A stretch of DNA of 64,000 bases from CALLVY01 sp937899855. GTDB taxonomy: Bacteria; Bacteroidota; Bacteroidia; Chitinophagales; Saprospiraceae. Within the stretch, counting starts at the first letter, position 1. Each line of letters starts with the position of its first letter. The notes under the pieces are model-generated. The model had not been told where the DNA came from. It searched no databases and saw nothing but the letters and a program-made list of their open reading frames with translations. The stretch covers positions 1 to 64,000 of the forward strand of contig JBCBQC010000030.1 in NCBI GenBank assembly GCA_039820405.1, in the 5' to 3' direction. Positions 7,731 to 17,800 of the stretch are shown one piece after another. A program made the position numbers and the translations under genes.

Positions 7731-8666
7731 TCAGATCAGGAAACGAAAGCCACAGGAAGGACAAAAGTCGGTCGATGCGGGGACTTTGGCGCCACAGTTG
7801 TTGCAGAACTTTACCAGGGTGCGCTCTAGCCGACGCTGAGTAGCCTTGCGTTCCAAGACGTACTGGTATCCCCCCGTATCGATCCACTTTAAGAGCTCGT
7901 GGGCCCGCCCTACCGACCAGTTTTGCTCCCCGAGCATCAGGCTGGCGTACTTGAGCGCACGGTTGTAATTGGTCTCGTCGTAGCCTTGAAAGGCGCGGGC
8001 CTGCTTTATAAAACCGTCGACGTCAAAGTCGTCGTAATACTTCTGAGGAAGTCCCGCCACCTTGGCCAGAGCGGCAGTCGCCGCCGCCACGTCCTGACAA
8101 GCCAACAGTCCCGCCCGATCGGCCGTGTATTCCGACATCCGCGACCAGCGCAACAAGGCCACCTCCAGCCCCATCGTAAGGAGGGAGCCAAAGCCCAGGG
8201 TGGGGCCGGCGAGAATATTGCTGAGTACCGGCAATAGGTAACCAATCTCGTAGTACAATACGTGCTGACTCTTGATGTGCCCCACCATCCGACCGATCAT
8301 AAACCGGTTTTCCGCCGGCGTCAGCGATTCCAGGGCGGCCGAGCTGATGATGAGGATGGGATGATCGACGCCGGTGACGAGGCCCTGTAACTTTTCGGTG
8401 TGCTGGATGTAGATTTCCGGCAACTCGGCAAGGGAAAGGGTATCGCAAACCTCCACGACCAGCTGGTGTACCTCCGGCAGACTACCCGCCGTCACCTTGA
8501 GGTTGCTGCCGGTACATTGGATATTGAAGAGGTGCTCAACGCCGTATTCGTGAAATTTCTTGACCAGCGTATCCAAGCCTCGCGTGTCGTGCAGGGTGTC
8601 GAGGGCCTTCTTGTCGAGCGGGTGCTCGTATTCTCGGGGGTCGAGGTCGCGGATCAGTTTTATCAT
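7731..8666 (-). CDS. M48-family metallopeptidase homologue with degenerate active site and C-terminal zinc ribbon
   Basis: 311 residues. The fold markers of a membrane-associated M48 peptidase are present: the helix reading RFMIGRMVGHIKSQH at 121-135, a hydrophobic stretch 140-172, and the third-ligand segment SEYTADRAG (Glu179). The usual HExxH is changed to RMVGH at 126-130, so the first His and the catalytic Glu are missing and the protein is probably not a protease. The C-terminus is a CxxC-x10-CxxC zinc ribbon (Cys288, 291, 302, 305). It converges on the TIR gene. An ATGA overlap joins it to a possible 21-codon leader frame upstream. Its role is unknown; a scaffold or regulatory pseudoenzyme is an inference. 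Confidence 0.75.
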   Translation of the reverse strand: MIKLIRDLDPREYEHPLDKKALDTLHDTRGLDTLVKKFHEYGVEHLFNIQCTGSNLKVTAGSLPEVHQLVVEVCDTLSLAELPEIYIQHTEKLQGLVTGVDHPILIISSAALESLTPAENRFMIGRMVGHIKSQHVLYYEIGYLLPVLSNILAGPTLGFGSLLTMGLEVALLRWSRMSEYTADRAGLLACQDVAAATAALAKVAGLPQKYYDDFDVDGFIKQARAFQGYDETNYNRALKYASLMLGEQNWSVGRAHELLKWIDTGGYQYVLERKATQRRLERTLVKFCNNCGAKVPASTDFCPSCGFRFLI

Positions 8667-8728
8667 TGGTCGGAGATTTTTTGCCCCTTGGCCAGGCGGT
8701 AAGTAGCGCAGTAGATGGGTAGTTTCAT
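8663..8728 (-). CDS. Possible 21-residue leader peptide overlapping the M48-like start
   Basis: A short frame MKLPIYCATYRLAKGQKISDQ-stop begins with ATG at 8728 and ends with a TGA that overlaps the ATG of the M48-like gene in an ATGA junction, the usual geometry of translational coupling. Length alone gives little support for a real peptide; the overlap is the only argument. It could also be the lost N-terminal part of the M48-like protein in another frame. Confidence 0.25.
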   Translation of the reverse strand: MKLPIYCATYRLAKGQKISDQ

Positions 8729-8981
8729 ATTGGATTTTTCATTTTACTGGACAAGGTCTGGTAATTATGCCTCGCCCTCTTATTTATCCGACCGACCTCC
8801 CCCATTCCTTCGACCAGCCCCCCCTGTTCGTACGCTCTCGGTGGTTTGCCAACCCAACAAGGCTACGGCTCCCTTGCTCAACAGGGCCAAGACGATTCTG
8901 CACAGGTCAAATATTGGAAAGAATTAAGTATAGAGTTTTCAACCGAAAAAAGGGATGGAAGTTTATCTTTAAAGGAAAAAG

Positions 8982-10403
8982 ATGCGCCGACGCCTATTTC
9001 CCCTAGTGATTTTCTTAATGATTTGTGGGTCCCTACCCGCCCAATTGCGCTTCCTCATCCAGTCCGTCCCCCCCGACACCCCCACCGATGCGGACCTCTT
9101 CGTAGCCGGCTCCTTCAACTCCTGGAACCCTGGCAACCTCGACTACCGCCTCCAAGTCAACAACGACGGCCACTACGAATTGGAGATCAATCCCCCACCG
9201 GGATTGCTGGAATTTAAATTCACCCGGGGCGATTGGGACAACGTCGAAGGGGATGCCAATGGGGGCTTTTTACCCAACCGCACCTACCAGTACGACGGCG
9301 AAGCCACTACCCTCCAACTCGCTATCCTGAGTTGGGAAAACGGCGGTACCGGTGGCTCCACCGCCGCCGACAACGTCTTCGTGCTCGACGAAAGTTTCGC
9401 AATGCCCCAGCTCGGCCGCAGCCGCCGCATCTGGCTCTACCTGCCCCCCGATTACGAGACCAGCAACAAACGCTACCCCGTCCTGTACATGCACGACGCC
9501 CAAAACCTCTTCGATGAAGCGACCAGCTTTAGCGGAGAATGGGAAGTCGACGAGTCCCTCAATGCCCTCCACGCAGCGGGCGACTACGGCGCTATCGTCG
9601 TGGGCATCAATAACGGTGGCGTCGACCGCTTTGCGGAATACACGCCCTGGCCCCATCCCAGCCTGGGCGGAGGACGCGGAATGGACTACCTCGACTTTAT
9701 CGTCGAAACCCTCAAACCCTACATCGATCAAAATTACCGAACCCTGACGGAACCCGAGTACACCGCAATTATGGGCAGTTCGCTCGGGGGCCTGATCTCG
9801 ACCTACGGTGTGATCGAACACCAGGACGTTTTTGCCAAAGCAGCTTGTTTTTCCAGCTCCTACTGGGTGAGCAACCAAGCCTACGAACACGTCGAACAGA
9901 CCGGGCGACAAAACGACCTCAAAATCTACCTGATTGCTGGACAGTTGGAAAGTACCACCATCGACGTGGTGGGCGACATGTACCGCATGGAGCAAACCCT
10001 GGAGACGGCCGGCTTTGCCGACGATCGCATCTTCGCCATCGACCACGCCGACGGGGAGCACAACGAGGCTTACTGGGCCCGCGAATTTCCCGCCGCCTAC
10101 CAGTGGCTTTTCGAAGGTTTGGACTTTCCGAGCAGCCTAGCCGATCCAGTGGTGGCAACACCAGCGGTGACGATGTATCCCAATCCGGGTTGGGGGCCAT
10201 TGGTCGTAGAGGTGAGCGAGAACTACCGCACTCCGGTACTGGAAGTATTTTCGGCCGACGGTCGGCAGTGGCGGAGCGAAGCCCTGACGGCGGGTTCGAA
10301 TCCAGTGGATTTGGGAGATTTGCCAAATGGGGTTTACGGGATTTCGGTACGGACGGCTACGGGAGTGGTTCACCGGGAGTGGTGGGTCAAGCGGGAGGAA
10401 TAG
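8982..10403 (+). CDS. Secreted esterase with N-terminal starch-binding-type domain and T9SS sorting tail
   Basis: 473 residues. A signal peptide (about 1-21, ending LPAQ) is followed by a beta-sandwich like CBM20/CBM48 (about 22-115, with FVAGSFNSWNPG), then an alpha/beta hydrolase of the putative esterase (esterase D-like, COG2819) type (about 130-375) with RRIWLYLPPDY, YPVLYMHDAQ and the nucleophile elbow GSSLGG (Ser near 267). Residues about 390-473 are a type A T9SS tail (YPNPGWGPLVVEV, NGVYGISV). It should act on esterified carbohydrate or a related substrate outside the cell or on its surface; the true substrate is unknown. It is convergent with the giant adhesin gene, 12 bp away. An upstream TATCTTTA may be too near the start to be its -7 box. 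Confidence 0.85.
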   Translation: MRRRLFPLVIFLMICGSLPAQLRFLIQSVPPDTPTDADLFVAGSFNSWNPGNLDYRLQVNNDGHYELEINPPPGLLEFKFTRGDWDNVEGDANGGFLPNRTYQYDGEATTLQLAILSWENGGTGGSTAADNVFVLDESFAMPQLGRSRRIWLYLPPDYETSNKRYPVLYMHDAQNLFDEATSFSGEWEVDESLNALHAAGDYGAIVVGINNGGVDRFAEYTPWPHPSLGGGRGMDYLDFIVETLKPYIDQNYRTLTEPEYTAIMGSSLGGLISTYGVIEHQDVFAKAACFSSSYWVSNQAYEHVEQTGRQNDLKIYLIAGQLESTTIDVVGDMYRMEQTLETAGFADDRIFAIDHADGEHNEAYWAREFPAAYQWLFEGLDFPSSLADPVVATPAVTMYPNPGWGPLVVEVSENYRTPVLEVFSADGRQWRSEALTAGSNPVDLGDLPNGVYGISVRTATGVVHREWWVKREE

Positions 10404-10415
10404 TAGAATAGGGAT

Positions 10416-13400
10416 TTATTTGGTCAGCAGGACATCGCCTTGGTAAAGCACTACGGAGCCGTCGATAAATTCGACTTCGGCGGCGTAAACGTAAATGCCC
10501 GCATCGAGGTCGCGCCCCCGGAAGCGACCGTCCCAGCCGAGGACTTCGCGGTTGGCTGGAAAATTCTCTTTGGCAAAAACCAATTCGCCCCAGCGCGAAA
10601 AAACCCGCAGCGATTTAACTTGCTGGACCGAAGGGCCGCCGTAGATCGTAAAGTAATCATTGACCCCGTTAAAATCCGCCGAAAAAGCATTGGGAAAAAA
10701 CACTTCCCGCTCCTTGCGCACCCGGATGAGCAACTCATCTTCGGCGGTACAGCCCCGTTCGTCCACTACCTGAACCCCCACCGTCAACTCCTCCACCGCC
10801 GTAAAACGGATGCGCTCACAATCGCCACAAGCCACCCAGTCGGGATGGGTCCACACCCACTGCTCCACGGGGCGGCGCAAGCCAGCATCCAATTCCACCT
10901 CTTCCCCCCAATCCACCAAGCGATCGGGTCCCAAATCCACACCAAAGGAAGGAGGCTCCAAGAGGACCAAGCTCGTATCCCACTCGCAGGACCGCCCGTC
11001 GCGAATCACCAACTGGTACGTACCCGGAGCAAGCCCCGTGAAAGTGCCCTCCGAAGAAAAGTCCTGCCCATTGAGGGCGTAGGCATAAGGCGAAGTACCA
11101 CCACTGACCGCCGTCACGGCAATCTGTCCATCCCGATCCCCCCAACACTGCGGATCGTTGGCCACCAAGCTGGCGGCCCTCGGCACAGCGGGATCTTCTA
11201 CCACCACAACGCTATCGCTACTCCGACAGCCATTGTCGGCATTGCTGACCAACAGGCGGTACGTTCCGGGGCGATCCACCAAAGGAGTAAGACTGTTGGC
11301 GGGAGCACGTACATTGCCATCCGCCGTCATCCACTCAAAGGTACAGGCCGTACAAGCCGGATCGATACTGGCGTTCAAACTCGCCTCCCCCCGAATACAA
11401 TCCAGCACTCCAGTGGGACCCGCATCGATCGCAGGGCCAAGCGTGTCTACCGGGACGACGATCGTTTGCTCGGCAATACAACCATTATCAGTATTCTGGA
11501 TGCGTAGGGTGTAAGTGCCGGGGGCATCGACGACGACCCGAGCGGTAGCCGCACCGTTGATGTTGCCTCCCGACCATTCCAGCACGTAGGACGGTCCTTG
11601 GGAAGAAGCACTCGCGTCGATCTCAATCAGCGTATCCCGACAACTGTAGGCCGCGGGATTGGGAATCACAATATCGGGAAGGTCCGCATCGGCCTCGACG
11701 ACCGCAGTCTCCGTAGCCGTACAAGTACTCTGGCGATCCGTAACGATGACGCGGTAGGTCCCCGCAGCGTCGACTTCCACTACGGCTTGGTCAACGGGCG
11801 TACTGATATTGCCTTCCGCCCCCACGACTTGCCATAAGAAATCGACGCCCCCCAGGGGTTGGGAGCTTACCGCCGAAAGCGGGATGCTGGCATCGCTACA
11901 AGTCAACTGGGTACCCAAATCGGCAATGATTACGGCTACCGGTGCCTCGTAAAAAGTAATCGGTACCCCATTGGACTGGCTCCGGCAACCGTCCAGCGGA
12001 TTGACCGCACCATTGTCGGCATTGCCCGCCACGGCGGTGACGTAGTACGTGACGCCGTAGGTGAGCGGCGCCTCAAAGCGGAAGGTGGGATCGTCCCGTA
12101 CGATCAGGGGATTGCCCAGGGTCGTTTCGTCGCCATCGTGAAGGACAAACTGAAGTACGTCATCGGTATCGAGATTGCCACCGACGTGGCTAATTTGCTG
12201 TTCATCGGTACCGCAAGCGAGGACGGGATCGGGGGCCAGGCTACCGGCATTGGTGATACAATCACAGGCGTAGGTCCCGGTCAGAGCGCTTGGTCCGCAG
12301 GCGCGGTCGTCGTCGATATTGAGGGCGTAGGCTTGGCCCCGGGGAATGGGGTCGCTGACGAACGCATCACCGACCAGGGTGCCCGGTAGGCCACTGACCC
12401 GGTAGGAATTGAGGTCGCCACCAGTCAGGCGAAAACGCAGGATATAAAAATTATTGAGGGGATCGCATGCGGTTTGAAGGTCGGTCGCTTGGGGGGCTTC
12501 GTAAAGGGTGAGGAGGCGCAGGGTATCGCTGGCGGCGCAGGAATTGGCATCGACCACCGTCACGGCGTAATCACGAGGGGCCGTCGGAACATCGGTAATG
12601 ACCTGCCCCGCCGGGATGGGCAGCGACCAAAAGAAAGTCGCCCCGGGGTTGCCCGCGTCGAGGGTCAGGCTGGCCCCGCGACAAATGGCCGTATCGTTAC
12701 CGAGGTGGACGGTGGGCAGGGGAAAAACGTCAAGTTCGATGCTGTCGATCGCCGTACAACCATTGGCATCGGTGACCTCCAGCCGGTAGCGGGCGGCCGA
12801 GTCGATGTAAATGGCGGGGGTGTTTTGTCCGGTTGACCACCGGTAGTCAAGTCCAGTAAGGTTGGCCTCAACCAGGACGGAGTCGGTCTCGCAGACGCTC
12901 AGGTCGGGGCCGAGATCGAGAAGGGGGGGAGCAAAAACGTCGATTTGAATGTCGTCAGACCAGGAGCAGCCGACCCCATCCACGAGGGTAACGGTGTAGG
13001 TGGTATTTTGGCTGGGGTTCACTTGGCGGAGGGAATCGATGGAATTGTCGTCCCAAAGCCAGGAGCACTGAACGCAATTGCTATCGATGGCGTTGAGCAG
13101 GACGCTTTCGTTGGGACAGACGATGGTATCGCGAAATTCGACGGAGACGTCACAGTTGGTTTTGATGATCCAAAAATCGTTGAGGCCCTGGTTGGGAGCG
13201 GTCTTGTCCCCACTCGCCAGGCTGGAGGAATGGCCGGCGAGGACGTAGCCACCGTCGGAGGATTGGAAGAGGTTTTCGAGGACGTCGCGACTGCTGCCAC
13301 CGAGGGTTTTATCCCAAAGTTTGGTCCCGTCCGGGGCGAGGTAAAGCAGCCAAAAGTCCTCCGAACCCACGGGGCCCCGGTTGGCCTCGGTCTTATCGGG

Positions 13401-14543
13401 GCCGATTCCCGAGGCGGAAAAGCCCCCGACTAGGTAATTGCCGATGCTATTTTGTTTGACGCTGTAACAGTTTTCCAATTCCGGCCCCCCGAAGGTCTGT
13501 TCCCATTCGATCGCCCCGCCACCGTCCGTCTTTACAATCCAAAAATCCACCCACTGCGAAGCTTCATTCTTCTGGGCCGATACGCCCGAACGCGATCCCC
13601 CACCAATCAAAAAGCCCCCATCCTGGGTCAACACAAAACTTTGAATCTCATCTTCATCCGCCCCACCGTAGCGAAACTCCTGCCGCTTGCTGCCATCCAA
13701 TTCGTCCAACTCAATGAGCCAGTAATCCTTCCCCCCAAAACCCGCCAGCCCCACATCCATCCCATCCGGCGCGGAAGTCGTCGAACCACCTACCCAGAAG
13801 TGACCATCCGGCCCCTCCTGCAATTCGTTGACCCGCTCCTCGCCCACCCCACCGATGGTCCGGTCCCAAAGCACATTGCCCAAGCCATCGACGTGAATGA
13901 TCCACAGGTCGAAATCACCCCGGTGGTTTTCCGACTTCTCCATCCCCGCATCCGAGCGCGAAATACCACCCAGCAGGTAACCACCGTCGCTGGTGACCAA
14001 CAATTGGTAAAAATAATCGATGCTATCGCCCCCGTAGGTCCGATCCCACTCGATATTGCCCAGGGCGTCGGTCTTGATGATCCAGTAGTCTTCGTAGCCA
14101 CGGTTGGCGTCGCTCTTCTGAATGCCATTGTCCGAATTGGACACCCCCCCGATGATGTAGCCCCCATCCGCCGTTTGTTGGGCGGCCCAGAGGCGATCCT
14201 GTTTGTTGCCACCGTAGCGGCGATCCCACTCCTTGTTGCCATCGCTATCGGTCTTGAGCAACCAGTAGTCACCGACGTCGGGGGGAGGGAAAAAACCATC
14301 AAAAGGAGGGGTGGTGACGTCGCCCGCCACGGGAGAAGAAGTGTAGCCTCCGAGTAGGAAGCCCCCATCCGCCGTTTCGCTCACGCTGTTACAATCCTCC
14401 CAGATGCTACCGCCAAAACCCCGATCCCAGGCGGTTTGGAGCAACTGCCCGGCTAGCCACCAGGGATGGATCCCCAGCAGCAGCAGTAGCGCCAGTCTGC
14501 TCGCTAGTCGACGGTGAGGGTATGCTAGGAGGCGATAAGCCAT
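10416..14543 (-). CDS. T9SS type B (CHU_C) large surface protein with propeller-like and SprB modules
   Basis: 1375 residues. A hydrophobic signal segment lies at about 15-32. Residues about 35-480 hold tandem units of roughly 60 residues with WDRTYGG and DYWIIKTD(A/G) motifs, each with a DGGYxxGG turn, likely a beta-propeller. Ig-like domains with CSWLWDDNS and LDLGPDLSVC motifs follow, then one SprB-type repeat (SGGTSPYAYALNGQ, FTGLAPGTYQLVIRDG) near 1150-1215. The last 95 residues are the gliding-motility-associated C-terminal domain (FFPNAFSADFNGVNDYF, VFSRWGELVF, GWDGRFRG), a type B T9SS signal. Adhesion or gliding-related surface function is inferred. The first ATG at 14543 was taken as the start. 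Confidence 0.88.
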   Translation of the reverse strand: MAYRLLAYPHRRLASRLALLLLLGIHPWWLAGQLLQTAWDRGFGGSIWEDCNSVSETADGGFLLGGYTSSPVAGDVTTPPFDGFFPPPDVGDYWLLKTDSDGNKEWDRRYGGNKQDRLWAAQQTADGGYIIGGVSNSDNGIQKSDANRGYEDYWIIKTDALGNIEWDRTYGGDSIDYFYQLLVTSDGGYLLGGISRSDAGMEKSENHRGDFDLWIIHVDGLGNVLWDRTIGGVGEERVNELQEGPDGHFWVGGSTTSAPDGMDVGLAGFGGKDYWLIELDELDGSKRQEFRYGGADEDEIQSFVLTQDGGFLIGGGSRSGVSAQKNEASQWVDFWIVKTDGGGAIEWEQTFGGPELENCYSVKQNSIGNYLVGGFSASGIGPDKTEANRGPVGSEDFWLLYLAPDGTKLWDKTLGGSSRDVLENLFQSSDGGYVLAGHSSSLASGDKTAPNQGLNDFWIIKTNCDVSVEFRDTIVCPNESVLLNAIDSNCVQCSWLWDDNSIDSLRQVNPSQNTTYTVTLVDGVGCSWSDDIQIDVFAPPLLDLGPDLSVCETDSVLVEANLTGLDYRWSTGQNTPAIYIDSAARYRLEVTDANGCTAIDSIELDVFPLPTVHLGNDTAICRGASLTLDAGNPGATFFWSLPIPAGQVITDVPTAPRDYAVTVVDANSCAASDTLRLLTLYEAPQATDLQTACDPLNNFYILRFRLTGGDLNSYRVSGLPGTLVGDAFVSDPIPRGQAYALNIDDDRACGPSALTGTYACDCITNAGSLAPDPVLACGTDEQQISHVGGNLDTDDVLQFVLHDGDETTLGNPLIVRDDPTFRFEAPLTYGVTYYVTAVAGNADNGAVNPLDGCRSQSNGVPITFYEAPVAVIIADLGTQLTCSDASIPLSAVSSQPLGGVDFLWQVVGAEGNISTPVDQAVVEVDAAGTYRVIVTDRQSTCTATETAVVEADADLPDIVIPNPAAYSCRDTLIEIDASASSQGPSYVLEWSGGNINGAATARVVVDAPGTYTLRIQNTDNGCIAEQTIVVPVDTLGPAIDAGPTGVLDCIRGEASLNASIDPACTACTFEWMTADGNVRAPANSLTPLVDRPGTYRLLVSNADNGCRSSDSVVVVEDPAVPRAASLVANDPQCWGDRDGQIAVTAVSGGTSPYAYALNGQDFSSEGTFTGLAPGTYQLVIRDGRSCEWDTSLVLLEPPSFGVDLGPDRLVDWGEEVELDAGLRRPVEQWVWTHPDWVACGDCERIRFTAVEELTVGVQVVDERGCTAEDELLIRVRKEREVFFPNAFSADFNGVNDYFTIYGGPSVQQVKSLRVFSRWGELVFAKENFPANREVLGWDGRFRGRDLDAGIYVYAAEVEFIDGSVVLYQGDVLLTK

Positions 14544-14816
14544 GGTTTAACGAATAAGTTTTGAGGGAAAACCGCTGGATTCTCCGCTTATTTTTAAAGC
14601 GCTTGCTGTCACTGTAGGTTGTCGATTCCGATAGGTCGGTCGAGTTCCGTTTCCCGTACCATAAACACTTCGCGTGGGAAAGGGTTGGTACGTTTTCCCA
14701 TCTTTGTGTCTTTGTGGGTTGGCAAACGGTTACTAGGAGTTTTATTAGGACGTGTACGCCTACAAATTTAGCCCTTCCACTGGAGAAAGCCAAAAAATAG
14801 CCGCGATTAAAGCCTT

Positions 14817-17800
14817 CTATCGCTTGGCGGACCTATCCTTTCCCTCCTCCTTGTCGTCCCCCACCTCATCGAGTACCCGCTGTAGAATTCGCGCGAATTT
14901 GGGACCGTGCGGGGGATTGAAAAGGTAGAGGTGATCACCCGGTACTTCGTGCAGTCGAATGCCGCCGCGTGCGTACGGTTGCCAGCCCAGGTACTCAAAA
15001 TCGTCGACCCAAAACTGGCGCTTCTCCGCCCGGAACAGGTAAATCTCGCCGTCGTAAGGCGTAATCTTGTAGCGACCAAAGGCCCGTTGGTTTTTTTGAT
15101 CCACCGAAACGGCGTAGGCCGATTTGTCGCCCCGAATCTCCTCGCGGTCGTCGTAGCGCAAGCCCGAAGCCCAGCGGCGGAGCCGGACCTGTAGGGTATT
15201 GGTCTTGTAACGCAGGCTTTCCAGGGGGCTTTTGGCAACCAGCGACAGGTTCCAGGCCACCTTTTTTCCCAGGTTCTTCAATTGTCGGTAGTAAGATTCC
15301 CGCTCTCCCCGAATCGACTGGCGGACCACCGTGTCGAACATCCCCAGCATCGCGACCTCCCGACCCATTTGCCGGAGTTGTTTGGCCATTTCGAAGGCGA
15401 TCAGGCCACCAAAGGAATAACCGGCCAGAGCGTAAGGGCCCCGGGGGTTTTGTCGCAGGATTTCGGAATTGTAATGCGCCGCAATGGCCTCCAGGCTGTC
15501 CAGGGGCTCGGCTTCTCCGTGCAGGCCGCGGGCCTGTAGAGCGTAGATCGGTTGCTCCGGGTCCATGTGTTGGGCCAGGGTCTGAAACATCAAAACGTGC
15601 AAACCCGCCCCGTGTACCAGGTAGATGGGCAGCTTCGTACCCTCGGCCCGGATCGGTACGAGCGACTGGAAGCTGGGGGCTTCGTCAGCCCGCAACAGCC
15701 GCGAGAGGCCCTCGATCGTCGAGTTTTCGAGGAGGCAAGACAGGGGGAGTTTTTTCCCACTCGCCGCCTCGACCTTGGCCATCATGTTGACCGCAATCAG
15801 CGAGTGTCCCCCCAGCTCGAAGAAATTATCCCGGCGCCCGATACGGGCCACGCCCAACAGCTCCGACCAAATTTGGGCCAGCATCCGTTCGGTGTCGTCC
15901 TGGGGAGCGAGGAAGGCCGCCTCGGCGGCCCGCTTGTCCCAATCCGGCGGGGGCAATCGTTTGCGGTTGATCTTGAGGGTGGTGGTGAGGGGAAAGGCCT
16001 CCATCAGGACGAAGGCGGTGGGAATCATATAGCCGGGCAGGCGTTTTTGCAAAAAACGCCGCAAGGCTTCCTCCTCCCACTCCACGGAAGACTCCAGCAC
16101 CAGGTAAGCCACCAGACGCTTGTCGTCGGGTCGATCCTCGCGGACCATCACCACGTTTTCCAATACCCCCGCAAACTGCGACAGGTAAGACTCGATTTCC
16201 CCCAATTCGATCCGGTAACCGCGAATCTTGACCTGTGAATCGACCCGCGAAAGGTATTCCAAGTCGCCGTTGTTGAGCAAGCGCCCCAAATCTCCCGTAC
16301 GGTAGAGGCGCTCCCCCATCCGACGGCTAAAGGGATGCGGTACAAAACGCTCCGCCGTCAGCTCCGGTCGTTTGAAATAGCCCCCCGGCGCTACCCCCAC
16401 GCCACCGATGTAAACCTCGCCGGCCACCCCGATCGGCACCCGTTGCTGGTGTTCATCCAGTAAGTAAAGCTGTACGTTGGACAAGGGCTGACCCACCGCT
16501 ACGTAGCCCGATTCGCTACTCGCTTCCAGCACACTGCGCTCCACTTTTTTGTAGGTCGACCAAATCGTCGTCTCCGTCGGCCCGTAAATATTGTACACCG
16601 TCCGGCCCCGATCGAGCAATTTCCGAGCAAAATCTACCGTCAGGCCCTCCCCACCGGAAAGGATCGTCAGGTCTACCTTACCCTTCCAACCCGCCATCAA
16701 CAAACTGCGCCAGGTCGCCGGAGTGGCCTGCATGATCGTAGCATCCACTCGGTCGATCAGCTCCCCCAGCAAAAAGCCATCGCGGGTTTCTTCCTTGGTG
16801 GCGATGGCTACCTTCGCCCCGAGAAAGAGGGGTAGGAAAAAGTCCTGCACGGAAGGGTCAAAAGCGACCGAGGCCACACTGAGGATGGTATCGTCCTCCC
16901 CCATTCCAATGGATTTTTGCAGGGCCCAGTGGTGATCCACCACCGCGTAGTGCGGAATGGCCACGCTCTTGGGACGGCCGGTCGAGCCGGAGGTATAAAT
17001 CACGTAGGCCAGATCTTCCGCCCCCAAACGCTTGGCGACGTTCCGCGTGGCTTGGTGCTGCAAACGGGCCAGCAAGTCCTCCCGAACAAAAACGGGGGCC
17101 GGATAATCGGGCAGACGCTGCTCCAGAGCGCGGTGCGTCAGCAGCATCTTGGCCTCGGCATCCTCCAACAGCAATTGAATCCGCTCCACCGGATTGATCG
17201 GATCCAGGGGAACGTAAACGCCCCCCGCCTTGAGTACCGCCAGCAGAGAAATGAGGAGTTCCGCGGAACGCTCGAAGTAAACGCCTACAAAGTCCCCCAC
17301 CCGCAAGCCTTCCGAAACCAACAAATGCGCCAGTTGGTTGGCCTCGCGGTTGAGCGTGGCGTAGTCCAAACGCTGGCCAGCACAGATCAGGGCCACCCGT
17401 TCGGGCCGCCGCGCCGCCTCGGCTTCAAAAAATTCGTGGATCAGGCGCTGCTGGGGAAAATCGGTCTCGGTGGCGTTCCACCGTCGGAGCAGGGCCTTTT
17501 CCGCCTCCGGCAGCAGGGGCAGTGCCCAAAGCGGCCGCTCGGGATCCTGGAGGATGCTCCGCAGCAGTTGGTGAAATTCCGCCAAGCGCCGCTGGATAGT
17601 CACCGCATCAAACAAATCGGTATTGTAAATCCAGTCCATCACCGCGCCGTCGGCAGTGGGCTTGAGATTGATAAAGCTGTCGAAGGTTTCGTAGTGCCGG
17701 GGAATGGATTCGACCCGCGCTCTTCCCGTACCAAAATCAATCTCCCCCCCATCGGCATCCATGTTGAATAAGACGGAAATGAGCGGCTGCCGACCGGGAT

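Noticed and set aside
10440..11507. 355-codon plus-strand frame and similar long antisense frames across the giant minus-strand genes
   Set aside because: Codon patterns are those of shadows of the minus-strand genes; no family motifs or starts are seen.
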